A DNA stretch of 64,000 nucleotides from ENR-C20 sp942493145 (GCA_942493145.1 OW818679.1:1302001-1366000), one strand, 5' to 3'. Positions 35,825-43,958 are shown, numbered from the stretch's first letter. Notes: a model not told the origin generated them from the sequence alone. Made by a program: numbers and translations.

Positions 35825-38422
35825 ATGGGTAAAGTAGTTCGTATGACGAATTCATCAACCGGGGGACCAGTTTTCGTCTATGTTAAAGACGGAGCAATTA
35901 TCAGAATGACCCCTATGGATTTTGATGAAACCGATGCTCCATCCTGGGAAATTGAAGCGAGAGGCCGTAAGTTTTCACCGCCCCGCAAAACAACAATTTC
36001 ACCTTACACTGCAGGCTTCAAGTCCATGATCTACTCGGACAAGAGAATCATGTATCCAATGAAGCGTGTGGATTTCGATCCAAATGGTGAAAGAAACATT
36101 CAGAACCGTGGTATTTCCGGTTATGAAAGGATCAGTTGGGAAGAAGCGACGGATATCGTTGTCAAGGAAGTCAACCGAATTAAAAGAGAGCATGGTCCTT
36201 CTGCAATTCTTTCCACTCCAAGTTCCCACCACATGTGGGGCAATGTCGGCTACAGGCACAGCACTTATTTCCGCTTCATGAACATGATGGGCTTCACATA
36301 CGCTGACCACAATCCGGACAGCTGGGAAGGCTGGCATTGGGGTGGTATGCACATGTGGGGCTTCAGCTGGCGTCTTGGAAACCCCGAGCAGTATGGTCTG
36401 CTTGAGGATGGCCTGAAAAATGCCGAAATGGTAGTATTCTGGTCCGCCGACCCGGAGACCAACGGTGGTATCTATTCGGCATACGAGTCCACCATCCGCC
36501 GCCAGTGGCTGAAGGAGCTGGGCGTCAAGATGGTATTCATCGACCCCTTCTATAACCACACTGCAGCATGGATAGGTGACAAATGGTTCTCGCCGAAGGT
36601 CGGTACAGACCATGCTCTTTCCTTTGCAATTGCATATACCTGGCTGACAGAGGGAACCTATGACAAGGAATATGTGGCAACACACGCCTATGGTTTCGAG
36701 GAGTGGTCGGAATATGTACTCGGAAAGACCGACGGTGTTCCGAAGACATGCGAATGGGCCGAGAATGAATCAGGTGTCGCAGCATGTGATATACGCGCAC
36801 TTGCCCGTGAATGGGGCAAAAAGAACACTTATCTTGCAGCCGGCGGACTTGGCGGTTGGGGCGGCGCATGCCGTGCAACCCATGGTATCGAATGGACAAG
36901 AGGTATGATAGCACTTGCTACAATGCAGGGAATGGGCAAACCGGGTTCAAATATCTGGTCAACTACACAGGGCGCTCCGCTTGATACTGACTTCTATTTC
37001 CCGGGTTATGCCGAGGGCGGTATATCCGGTGACTGTGAGAACTCTGCTGCAGGCTTCAAGTTTGCATGGAGGATGTTCGACGGCAAGACCACCTTCCCGT
37101 CTCCTTCAAATCTTAATACATCAGCAGGCCAGCATATACCACGTCTCAAAATCCCCGAGTGCATCATGAACGGCAAGTTCGAGTGGAGTGGCAAGGGATT
37201 CGCCGGCGGCGACATATCGCACCAGATGCATCAGTACCAATACCCTGCCCCTGGCTATTCGCCGATCAGGATGTACTGGAAATACGGCGGACCACATTTG
37301 GGTACAATGACGGCTACCAACAGGTATGCAAAGATGTATAACTCTGAGACGCTTGATTTTGTTGTCAGCCAGTCCATCTGGTTTGAGGGCGAGGTTCCGT
37401 TTGCCGATGTAATCCTTCCGGCATGCACAAACTTTGAACGTTGGGATATTTCAGAGTTTTCAAACTGCTCAGGCTATATTCCTGATAATTATATCCAGTG
37501 CAACCACCGTGTAATATCGCTTCAGATGAAGTGCATCGAGCCTGTAGGCGAAAGCAAATCCGATTATAATATCTATGCCATGTTCGCCGAAAAGATGGGC
37601 ATCGGACCTATGTTTACAGAGGGCAAGGATGAGCTTGGATGGATCGAGCAATACTACAATGCTACAGATATGCCCAAGTACCAGACTTTCGAAGAGTTTA
37701 GGAAGAAGGGATACTTTGTTGTTCCTGTTAACCCCGATCTTAAGAAGACCGTCGCTTTGAGATGGTTTGCCGAGGATCGTGAGAAGGATACTCCAGACTG
37801 GGGTCCTCGTCTTAACAACCAGGTTGGACGTAAGGGATTGCAGACTACGACGGGTAAAATTGAATTCATAGCTACAAGCATAAAGAAATTTGAAGAGCAG
37901 GGCTTTGTAGACGAATATCGTCCGGCGATGCACACCTATGTTCCGGCTTGGGAAAGCCATCACTGTGAACTTGCCAAGAAGTATCCTCTTGGAATGCTGT
38001 CTCCTCATCCACGTTTCAGCTTCCACACAATGGGAGATGGTAAGAACAGCTTCATGAACGATATCAAGGACCACAGGGTTCTGGTAGACGGTTATTACTA
38101 CTGGATTATCAGGATGAACAGCTTAGACGCCAAAGCCCGCGGCATAAAGAGCGGAGACCTGGTTCGCGCATTCAACGACCGCGGTTCCGTAATACTCTGT
38201 GCACAGGTTGGCGAACGTCTTCAGCCGGGTACTGTACATTCCTATGAATCATGTGCAGTGTACAACCCCCTCGGAAAGCCGGGCAAGTCTGCCGACCGTG
38301 GCGGCTGCGTAAATATTCTCACACCCGACCGCTATATGTCCAAGTATGCATGCGGCATGGCACCCAACTCCGCACAAATAGAGGTTGAGAAGTGGAATGG
38401 CGGTATATACGAAATATATTGA
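35825..38422 (+). CDS. athL: Pyrogallol-phloroglucinol transhydroxylase, large (molybdopterin) subunit
   Basis: An 865-residue molybdenum enzyme of the DMSO reductase superfamily. The N-terminus GKVVRMTNSSTGGPVFVYVK and stretches such as TPSSHHMWGNVGYRHS, ADHNPDSWEGWHWG and AAGGLGGWGGACRA closely match the transhydroxylase of Pelobacter acidigallici as I recall it. In that enzyme the Mo is bound by a Ser next to a catalytic Asp; here the Asp-Ser pair in NPDSWEG fills this place. There is no N-terminal Fe-S cysteine cluster, as expected for this enzyme. It isomerises pyrogallol to phloroglucinol by moving a hydroxyl group. The second ATG (35825) is chosen, eight bases after AGGAG. Confidence 0.92.
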   Translation: MGKVVRMTNSSTGGPVFVYVKDGAIIRMTPMDFDETDAPSWEIEARGRKFSPPRKTTISPYTAGFKSMIYSDKRIMYPMKRVDFDPNGERNIQNRGISGYERISWEEATDIVVKEVNRIKREHGPSAILSTPSSHHMWGNVGYRHSTYFRFMNMMGFTYADHNPDSWEGWHWGGMHMWGFSWRLGNPEQYGLLEDGLKNAEMVVFWSADPETNGGIYSAYESTIRRQWLKELGVKMVFIDPFYNHTAAWIGDKWFSPKVGTDHALSFAIAYTWLTEGTYDKEYVATHAYGFEEWSEYVLGKTDGVPKTCEWAENESGVAACDIRALAREWGKKNTYLAAGGLGGWGGACRATHGIEWTRGMIALATMQGMGKPGSNIWSTTQGAPLDTDFYFPGYAEGGISGDCENSAAGFKFAWRMFDGKTTFPSPSNLNTSAGQHIPRLKIPECIMNGKFEWSGKGFAGGDISHQMHQYQYPAPGYSPIRMYWKYGGPHLGTMTATNRYAKMYNSETLDFVVSQSIWFEGEVPFADVILPACTNFERWDISEFSNCSGYIPDNYIQCNHRVISLQMKCIEPVGESKSDYNIYAMFAEKMGIGPMFTEGKDELGWIEQYYNATDMPKYQTFEEFRKKGYFVVPVNPDLKKTVALRWFAEDREKDTPDWGPRLNNQVGRKGLQTTTGKIEFIATSIKKFEEQGFVDEYRPAMHTYVPAWESHHCELAKKYPLGMLSPHPRFSFHTMGDGKNSFMNDIKDHRVLVDGYYYWIIRMNSLDAKARGIKSGDLVRAFNDRGSVILCAQVGERLQPGTVHSYESCAVYNPLGKPGKSADRGGCVNILTPDRYMSKYACGMAPNSAQIEVEKWNGGIYEIY

Positions 38423-38468
38423 TCAAAAAAATTATTACATCAAATAAGTAATAAAGGAGATTGGAATT

Positions 38469-39350
38469 ATGAAACAATTCTATATGGTTATAGACGTGGC
38501 CCAATGTCATGATTGCAACAACTGCTTTATGGCCTGCAAGGATGAGCATGTTGGCAATGAATGGCCTGGCTACACCGCTTCTCAGCCTCTTCATGGACAT
38601 CGCTGGATGAACATTGAGCGCCGTGAACGTGGAGTGTATTCAAGAAATGATATCGCTTATCTTCCAATGCCATGTCAGCACTGCGAAAACGCACCATGTA
38701 TAGCTGCAGGAAATGGCGCAGTCACCCGCCGTGCGGACGGTATTGTAATGATAGACATGGAGAAGGCAAAGGGCAACGAAACCCTTGCAGATTCCTGCCC
38801 ATACGGTGCAATCTATTGGAATGACGAGGCATGCACCCCGCAGAAATGTACCATGTGTGCCCACCTGATTGATGATGAATCCTGGGCACCCAAGATGCCT
38901 CGCTGTGCACATACCTGCCCGACCGGATCTCTCAAGTATTTCAATATGGAGCCGGCCGAAATGGATAAGATGGTCGCAGCAGAAGATTTGAAAGCATACA
39001 AGGAAGAGCTTGGAACAAAACCGCATGTTCTTTACAAGAACCTTTACAAGTACACAAACAACTTCATTGCAGGTGGTGTGCTGTTAAACGGGGATTGCTT
39101 TGAAAATGCAGTCGTTACACTCAAGTCGACAAACGGTGGAATAGTCTGCAAGCTTTACGGTACAGCGACTGCCGACTGTAAGGACACCTCTGTACTGGCA
39201 ACGCAAAACACCAACTTCTTCGGAGATTTCAAGTTTGACGGCCTTGAAGATGGTGAATACTACATTGAAGTAAATGCAGCAGACAAGAAAACGACGGTTT
39301 CCGTTACTATTGCTGGTGAATCAAAAAATTTGGGATTTATTAAATTATAA
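38469..39350 (+). CDS. athS: Pyrogallol-phloroglucinol transhydroxylase, small (iron-sulfur) subunit
   Basis: A 293-residue protein. The first two thirds are ferredoxin-like with Cys groups CHDCNNCFMACKDEH, CQHCENAPC, CPYGAIYW, CTMC and CAHTC for up to three 4Fe-4S clusters. The last third (about residues 205-293) is a beta-sandwich of the carboxypeptidase-regulatory type (FKFDGLEDGEYYIEVNA), a domain known in the Pelobacter small subunit. It lies 46 bases after athL with AAGGAGATT before ATG 38469. Together they form the heterodimer; the clusters here are not needed for net redox because the reaction is an isomerisation. Confidence 0.92.
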   Translation: MKQFYMVIDVAQCHDCNNCFMACKDEHVGNEWPGYTASQPLHGHRWMNIERRERGVYSRNDIAYLPMPCQHCENAPCIAAGNGAVTRRADGIVMIDMEKAKGNETLADSCPYGAIYWNDEACTPQKCTMCAHLIDDESWAPKMPRCAHTCPTGSLKYFNMEPAEMDKMVAAEDLKAYKEELGTKPHVLYKNLYKYTNNFIAGGVLLNGDCFENAVVTLKSTNGGIVCKLYGTATADCKDTSVLATQNTNFFGDFKFDGLEDGEYYIEVNAADKKTTVSVTIAGESKNLGFIKL

Positions 39351-39360
39351 GTTTATCACT

Positions 39361-39389
39361 GGGGGGGAGTGAAATTAGTAGCTCCCCTC
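39361..39389 (+). other. GC-rich intercistronic hairpin
   Basis: GGGGAG pairs with CTCCCC between athS and the flavoprotein gene. No T run follows directly, so mRNA stabilisation or partial attenuation is more likely than full termination. Confidence 0.45.
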
Positions 39390-39444
39390 TAATCCCCCAA
39401 TTTTAACCAGAAAATATTATCCAGAGGAAAGGTGAATACCTCTT

Positions 39445-40005
39445 ATGAAAGCAAAAGAGATCGTGATTTTTAATGGCAGTCCCCGAATGGATGGAAATAC
39501 TGTTACCTTATTGGATACTGTTGCCAGAGGTGCACGGGACAATGGGGCAGAGGTGAAATATTATACCCTTTTTAAAATGAAATTTATGGCATGCCAAAGC
39601 TGTTTTAGCTGTAGGATAAATGATGACTGCATAATCAAGGATGAACTCCATGAGGCTTTGCAGAAGGTAAAAACAGCTGATGCAATAGTAGTTGGTTCGC
39701 CTATATATATGATGCAGATGACAGGCCCTGTAAAGAATATGTACGATAGATTTTTCCCATTGACCGATTCCCAGTACAACCCGCGATTCGGTAAAAAGAA
39801 ATTGCTTACAGTATATTCACAGGGTATGGAGAATCCACATTTGTTTGATTCCTACTTTGAATATACAGCCGCCATGTTTCCCTCCTTCGGTTTTGAGTTA
39901 ATTGACAATATTGTTTGCACAAACGCCAATAATCCAGAGAGTGCAGAAAATAATGCAGAATTGAAGATTCGTGCTTACGAAGCAGGCAAGGCGCTTGCAC
40001 TGTAA
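39445..40005 (+). CDS. NADPH-dependent FMN reductase-type iron-sulfur flavoprotein
   Basis: A 186-residue flavodoxin-like protein. The FMN phosphate loop is FNGSPRMDGNTVTLLD, and CQSCFSCRINDDC has the compact Cys spacing of iron-sulfur flavoproteins. GSPIYMMQMTGPVKNMYDRF is the second flavin contact. It lies 94 bases after athS, with a hairpin between. It may supply low-potential electrons to the aromatic pathway; direct evidence for the partner is absent. ATG 39445 follows GAGGAAAGGTG at a somewhat long distance. Confidence 0.85.
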   Translation: MKAKEIVIFNGSPRMDGNTVTLLDTVARGARDNGAEVKYYTLFKMKFMACQSCFSCRINDDCIIKDELHEALQKVKTADAIVVGSPIYMMQMTGPVKNMYDRFFPLTDSQYNPRFGKKKLLTVYSQGMENPHLFDSYFEYTAAMFPSFGFELIDNIVCTNANNPESAENNAELKIRAYEAGKALAL

Positions 40006-40043
40006 AACCAAATTATGAATAAGTTTTATGAAGGGACTACGAA

Positions 40044-40733
40044 ATGACTTCTTTAAGCAATCATATCTCTATGAAGCCGAATAGTTCGAAACAACAAATT
40101 GCCTATGAAAAGATAAAGGATGCTATAATAAAGAACGAACTACTTCCTGACATGCTATTGATTGAAAGACAACTGTGCAAAACTCTGGGTTTCAGTCGTA
40201 CGCCAATCAGGGAAGCTTTAAACAAGCTTGCTTCAGAAGGCTTGGTAGAATTCATACCAAACAAGGGAATGTTTGTTTCGAAAATCAGATTTGAAGATAT
40301 GATTGAGATATATGAATTGCGGGAGGCTTTGGAGAGCTTGGCAATAAAGCTCTTTATCCTCAAAAAAGATTCAGGTATTGTCAAACAGATGGAAGAATGC
40401 CTGATGAATCACGAACAGGCATATGAAACAGGCGATTATAACGCATGTGTTGAAAGAGATATGGAATTTCACGACCTGTTTATCAGGGGTTCAAGAAACA
40501 TCAGACTGGGAAACTTCATAAAGACCATCCATGATCAGAACAGCAGAGTTGCTTTTTTTACAGTCCACGATGAAGAAAGGCTTAAAACCTCGCTTGACCA
40601 GCATAAGAAAGTATTTGAAGCAATAATGCAAAACGATGAACAGCTTGCTGAAAGATTAATAAAAGAACATGTTGTGAATATAAAACAGTACCATTTTGGA
40701 AAATTGTACATGACAAGATCGAGCGAAAAGTAA
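40044..40733 (+). CDS. GntR family regulator, FadR/FCD subfamily
   Basis: A 229-residue regulator. Residues about 18-80 form the GntR winged helix (AYEKIKDAIIKNELLP, FSRTPIREALNKLASEGLV). The all-helical FCD domain follows, with metal and ligand residues in ERDMEFHDLFIRGS and DQHKKVFEAI. FadR-type regulators usually respond to organic acids. It is 38 bases after the flavoprotein gene and closes the island's right-hand operon, so control of the aromatic genes is a fair inference. Confidence 0.9.
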   Translation: MTSLSNHISMKPNSSKQQIAYEKIKDAIIKNELLPDMLLIERQLCKTLGFSRTPIREALNKLASEGLVEFIPNKGMFVSKIRFEDMIEIYELREALESLAIKLFILKKDSGIVKQMEECLMNHEQAYETGDYNACVERDMEFHDLFIRGSRNIRLGNFIKTIHDQNSRVAFFTVHDEERLKTSLDQHKKVFEAIMQNDEQLAERLIKEHVVNIKQYHFGKLYMTRSSEK

Positions 40734-40781
40734 ATAAATCAGTATAATATAATGGTATACAGAATATCATTTTAAAACTTG

Positions 40782-40850
40782 AGAAGCTTCAATCAGAATC
40801 AAATTTCGGTGATGAAATTTTGAAAATGTTTATCTGATTGAGCTTCTTGT
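40782..40850 (+). terminator. Two-tier hairpin terminator after gntR
   Basis: GAAGCTTCAATCAGA at 40783-40797 pairs with TCTGATTGAGCTTC at 40833-40846, enclosing AAATTTC/GAAATTT. TTGTTAATTTTAAT follows. Confidence 0.65.
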
Positions 40851-40945
40851 TAATTTTAATAAGGCTTATCTCGAATATAAGGAGATTCGTAACATGATAT
40901 TCTCCAAAATAAATAGGACCTCATTTTGCGAAGTCCTATCTGTTT

Positions 40946-41090
40946 TGGAGCCGGTGGGGGGAATCGAGCGCCGCTCCGCTGCGCTGCCCGCTCGGACATA
41001 GGCTCCCCAGTGTCTTCGCGCACTCACTGTGAAATGTGCATTTAGCACAATTCACGACGTTCGTGCCGCAAGGTCCGATCCCCCCTTACA
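40946..41090 (-). ncRNA. Candidate structured RNA, distal unit
   Basis: Base-for-base identical to 41141-41285 and bounded by the same kind of hairpins. Its downstream terminator at 40899-40945 has a diverged but still paired stem. Confidence 0.45.
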
Positions 41091-41140
41091 TTTCTCCAAA
41101 ACAAATAAGGCCACATCTATTGTCGTGACCTTATCTGTTT

Positions 41141-41285
41141 TGGAGCCGGTGGGGGGAATCGAGCGCCGCTCCGCTGCGCTGCCCGCTCGGACATAGGCTC
41201 CCCAGTGTCTTCGCGCACTCACTGTGAAATGTGCATTTAGCACAATTCACGACGTTCGTGCCGCAAGGTCCGATCCCCCCTTACA
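41141..41285 (-). ncRNA. Candidate structured RNA, unit nearest tRNA-Thr
   Basis: Read on the minus strand, GGGGGGATCG at the start pairs with CGATTCCCCCC near the end (one bulge). Inside are an 11-pair hairpin, GTGAATTGTGC with GCACATTTCAC, and GAGCG/CGCTC. The unit is bounded by terminator hairpins on both sides, so a processed RNA of about 145 bases could form. Confidence 0.45.
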
Positions 41286-41286
41286 A

Positions 41287-41335
41287 TTCTCCAAAACAAA
41301 TAAGGCCACATCTATTGTCGTGACCTTATCTGTTT
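41287..41335 (-). terminator. Terminator directly after tRNA-Thr
   Basis: On the minus strand ATAAGGTCAC pairs with GTGGCCTTAT, extended by CCAAAACA/TGTTTTGG, followed by TTGTTTTGG. The same hairpin recurs at 41092-41140 and, with changed pairs, at 40899-40945. Confidence 0.7.
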
Positions 41336-41410
41336 TGGAGCCGGTGGGGGGAATCGGACCCCCGACCTGCTCATTACGAGTGAGCTGCTCTACCTCTGAG
41401 CCACACCGGC
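41336..41410 (-). tRNA. tRNA-Thr(CGT)
   Basis: A complete cloverleaf: acceptor GCCGGTG with CACCGGC, D stem GCTC/GAGC, anticodon stem GCTCA/TGAGC around CTCGTAA (anticodon CGT, reading ACG), T stem GGGGG/CCCCC, and an encoded CCA. A near-consensus promoter lies upstream. Confidence 0.95.
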
Positions 41411-41432
41411 ATGTGAAATTCATGACTAGATT

Positions 41433-41461
41433 ATTCTAATATTGTTTGAAAAGCTTGTCAA
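41433..41461 (-). promoter_or_regulatory. Promoter of tRNA-Thr and its repeats
   Basis: On the minus strand TTGACA (41461-41456) and TAGAAT (41438-41433) are 17 bases apart, placing the transcript start near 41426. Confidence 0.85.
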
Positions 41462-41565
41462 TCCTCTGAGCTGTAATTTCTTGGTCGCCTTGGTCGTCGA
41501 TGTATTTGTAATGCTACTACCCCGCGTTCCGTAACTGTGTTAAAATTGTAATAATGTATCTAAAC

Positions 41566-41584
41566 ATGTTATTTTAAATAACAT
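41566..41584. promoter_or_regulatory. Palindrome upstream of the short-chain reductase gene
   Basis: ATGTTATTT-T-AAATAACAT is a perfect dyad about 50 bases before the start codon, in the right place for a repressor or activator site. The protein that binds it is not known. Confidence 0.45.
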
Positions 41585-41633
41585 TATAGAATAATACAAC
41601 AGATATTTTTTATATCACAAGGAGGATTTTTTC

Positions 41634-42386
41634 GTGTTCAGTTTAAAAGGTAAAAATGCTGTAGTAACCGGTGCTGCGGCCGGAATAGGTAGAGGCATCG
41701 CTGTAGCTTTGGCTAAGCAGGGTGCCAATGTTGCTATCACCGATAGACCGGGAGTTGATATGGAACCAGCCAGAATAGAAGCCGCAGCTTTTGGCGGTGA
41801 TATTATAGCTATTCCCATTGATGTTTCTGATGAAGCCATGATAGGTTCGGCAATGGCTGAAATTATTAACCATTTCGGACATGTGGATATTTTTGCAAGT
41901 AATGCAGGTATGAATAGCTGCGAGGATGCACAAAGCATTTCCAGCGATAGTTGGGACAGGCATTTTGACATCAATGTGCGGGGAGGATTCCTTGCTGTAC
42001 AAAAGGTCCTTCCAGGAATGATTGAAAACAAATGGGGGAGAATCATTTTCACTGCAAGCCAGGCTGCCATTGTCGGCCGTCCCAATCAACCGGCATATTG
42101 TGCTACAAAAGGCGCATTGGTATCGCTTACCCGCGGGCTTGCACTGGATTATGCAGCTCAAAACATAACGGTAAACGCAGTGGCTCCTACTTTCGTACTA
42201 ACTGATATCAGCCGCAAACGTATGGAAAACCCTGAATTCTCCAATTGGGTTCTTGGCATGATTCCCGTAGGCAGGTTGGCCACCATAGAGGATGTTGGTA
42301 ATTCTGTTGCTTTCCTTGCATCCGAAGAAGCTGCAATGACGACCGGACACGTTTTAACCATCGACGGTGGTTGGACCATTCAATAG
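41634..42386 (+). CDS. Short-chain dehydrogenase/reductase (possible phloroglucinol reductase)
   Basis: A 250-residue SDR. The cofactor site is VVTGAAAGIGRGIAVAL, NAG appears in FASNAGMNS, the catalytic Ser lies in FTASQAAI and the Tyr-Lys pair in AYCATKGAL. The GTG start at 41634 is set by AAGGAGGATT. Known phloroglucinol reductases of Clostridia are NADPH-dependent SDRs, and this gene lies about 3 kb after the transhydroxylase genes, so it could take the next step, phloroglucinol to dihydrophloroglucinol. That assignment rests on neighbourhood; SDR sequence alone does not define substrate. Confidence 0.85.
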   Translation: MFSLKGKNAVVTGAAAGIGRGIAVALAKQGANVAITDRPGVDMEPARIEAAAFGGDIIAIPIDVSDEAMIGSAMAEIINHFGHVDIFASNAGMNSCEDAQSISSDSWDRHFDINVRGGFLAVQKVLPGMIENKWGRIIFTASQAAIVGRPNQPAYCATKGALVSLTRGLALDYAAQNITVNAVAPTFVLTDISRKRMENPEFSNWVLGMIPVGRLATIEDVGNSVAFLASEEAAMTTGHVLTIDGGWTIQ

Positions 42387-42455
42387 AGATATTACATATT
42401 CATGTCCGTTGCCTGTATGAATAATAGGGGAGTTGAAGGAAAGTCCGGAATTATA

Positions 42456-42638
42456 CTACTTACTTTCTTTCACTCCTTTTTTTCTTTGTTTCACACACTC
42501 TGTCAGCAGGTATTCTATCTGCCCGTTTATCGACCGGAATTCATCTTCCGACCAGGCTGCCAGTTCCTGCCAAAGGGATGATGACAGTCTTAGCAATATC
42601 TGCTTTTTTTCTTTTTCCTTTTCAATGTTTTCCTTCAA
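42456..42638 (-). CDS. Ribbon-helix-helix (Arc-type) DNA-binding protein
   Basis: A 60-residue protein. A Lys/Glu-rich start is followed by QILLRLSSSLWQELAAWSED, a beta strand and helix, then FRSINGQIEYLLTECVKQ, the second helix of an Arc/MetJ-type fold. The start is TTG at 42638 with AGGAGG eight bases upstream. It lies 24 bases after the SPFH gene on the same strand. Tandem ATGATATCAT palindromes upstream of the operon are plausible self-regulatory sites. Confidence 0.8.
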   Translation of the reverse strand: MKENIEKEKEKKQILLRLSSSLWQELAAWSEDEFRSINGQIEYLLTECVKQRKKGVKESK

Positions 42639-42662
42639 TCATCATCCCTCCTTTCAGTCAGA

Positions 42663-43700
42663 TCAATATAGTGAACCGCTGTTTACAATTGGCTGAGCAT
42701 CTTTGTTTCCACAGAGGACAACAAGCAAATTGCTTACCATGGCCGCCTTGCGCTCCTCGTCCAGAACTACTATTTCCTTTTCATTCAGCTTTGCAAGAGC
42801 CATTTCAACCATACCGACAGCTCCTTCGACAATCATCTGTCTCGCATCAATGATGGCGGAAGCTTGCTGCCTTTGCAGCATTACCGCGGCAATTTCGGGA
42901 GCATAAGCCAAATGGGTAATCCGCGCTTCCAGAATTTCCAGACCGGCAATTTCCACCTTTGATTGTATTTCATTTTTTAGCATATCAGCCACTTCCTGGC
43001 TGCTTCCACGGAGTGATTTTTCATTATCGTCATGGGACACGTCGTAAGGATACAGGCGCACGATATTTCTAAGTGCGGAATCACATTGTATGGAAAGATA
43101 CTCGATATAGTTGTCCACATTGAATACCGCTTTTGCGGTGTTTATTACCTTCCATATAACCACAATCCCAATTATTATAGGATTTCCCAACTGGTCATTG
43201 ACCTTTTGCTTATCATTGTTCATTGTCATTGCTTTAAGAGATATTTTTTTGTTAGGCATTCTTAAGCTGGCAGCTTGAGCAGTACTTTTATTTGTTGGAG
43301 TTGCCTGTTCAATGTTAATGGCAGCTGAAGTTGCTGCTGATGAGGCAGGATTGCTTGCAGCTACAAAAGGATTGACGAAGAAGAATCCTTCACCTTTGAG
43401 AGTGCCATAATATTTGCCAAAAAGGGTAAGAACCAGTGCTTCATTGGGCTTTAGCACTTTTAAACCCGCATATAAAATAGGACCTGCAAAAAAAGCATAC
43501 AGGCCTCCAGCAATGACTAGAATCAATCCCAGAAGAATACCTTCTCCTTTTGAAGTACTGATAATCCCGTAAATAAAAGCGGCAAGGGCGACAAGGATAA
43601 GAATACTGTTCTGTAAGAGCATAAACATGCCGCTCGATGATTTGGCCTTGATTTCTTCATAGTGAAACTGCTCTTCGCTTGTTTTAAGAATTTCAGACAT
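42663..43700 (-). CDS. SPFH (band 7) domain membrane protein
   Basis: A 345-residue protein with two adjacent membrane helices (about residues 24-45 and 52-75), then KVLKPNEALVLTLFGKYYGTL, the start of an SPFH domain, which continues with KVEIAGLEILEARITHLAYA and an Ala/Gln-rich helical end (MLQRQQASAIIDARQMIVEG). SPFH proteins assemble into membrane microdomain scaffolds. It is co-transcribed with the Arc-type protein, a pairing that suggests regulation of its own level. Confidence 0.88.
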   Translation of the reverse strand: MSEILKTSEEQFHYEEIKAKSSSGMFMLLQNSILILVALAAFIYGIISTSKGEGILLGLILVIAGGLYAFFAGPILYAGLKVLKPNEALVLTLFGKYYGTLKGEGFFFVNPFVAASNPASSAATSAAINIEQATPTNKSTAQAASLRMPNKKISLKAMTMNNDKQKVNDQLGNPIIIGIVVIWKVINTAKAVFNVDNYIEYLSIQCDSALRNIVRLYPYDVSHDDNEKSLRGSSQEVADMLKNEIQSKVEIAGLEILEARITHLAYAPEIAAVMLQRQQASAIIDARQMIVEGAVGMVEMALAKLNEKEIVVLDEERKAAMVSNLLVVLCGNKDAQPIVNSGSLY

Positions 43701-43751
43701 TTTAAAAACCCCTTTCTCTTCTTTACTACCCCACTAATAGTATTTATGTAT

Positions 43752-43797
43752 GATCGTTATTGACGATCACTATATGATATCATAATGATATCATATA
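43752..43797 (-). promoter_or_regulatory. Tandem palindromes upstream of the SPFH operon
   Basis: Two copies of ATGATATCAT separated by one base form a larger perfect dyad at 43771-43797. GATCGT/ACGATC forms a second dyad at 43752-43768. They lie 52-97 bases before the SPFH start, as expected for operators of a ribbon-helix-helix repressor. Confidence 0.55.
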
Positions 43798-43917
43798 TAT
43801 ATTAAAGGAATATTAATGAAATGTCAAGGTTTGTTACACTGAAATCAAATTCACAATTGGTGTGCACAATTAAGAGCCATATTGCATATACTATGTTTGA
43901 CCATATATGGCCAATGG

Positions 43918-43958
43918 CGTCCTGATTAAAGTGGTTTTCTTTAGTCAGGACGTTTTTA
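43918..43958 (+). terminator. Attenuator-like terminator immediately upstream of asnB
   Basis: CGTCCTGATTAAAG at 43918-43931 pairs with CTTTAGTCAGGACG at 43939-43952, followed by TTTTTAT. No gene on this strand ends nearby, so it would stop transcripts that start in the asnB leader. It sits three bases before the ribosome site. An upstream GCCATAT/ATATGGC hairpin at about 43876-43911 may compete with it. Confidence 0.65.

Larger units (their letters stand above)
40899..41356 (-). repeat. Tandem repeats carrying the 3' end of tRNA-Thr
   Basis: Two 195-base units follow tRNA-Thr on its own strand. Each consists of a 145-base part (40946-41090 and 41141-41285, identical at every base) and a terminator-like 50-base part. 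Each begins with the last 21 bases of the tRNA (plus-strand TGGAGCCGGTGGGGGGAATC and one more base). This matches the design of the E. coli tyrT locus. The terminator stems differ in sequence but keep pairing: ATAAGG/CCTTAT in two copies and ATAGGAC/GTCCTAT in the third. Confidence 0.85.

Noticed and set aside
35999..36685. 228-residue frame opposite athL
   Set aside because: It is contained in the unambiguous transhydroxylase gene and resembles no protein family.
40866..41243. Two minus-strand frames of 60 and 63 residues sharing the N-terminus MLNAHFTVSARRHWGAYVRA
   Set aside because: They are read through the tRNA-derived repeats, have no ribosome site, and end in terminator sequence; I treat the repeats as RNA, although the E. 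coli tyrT locus is said to encode a small peptide in its repeats.
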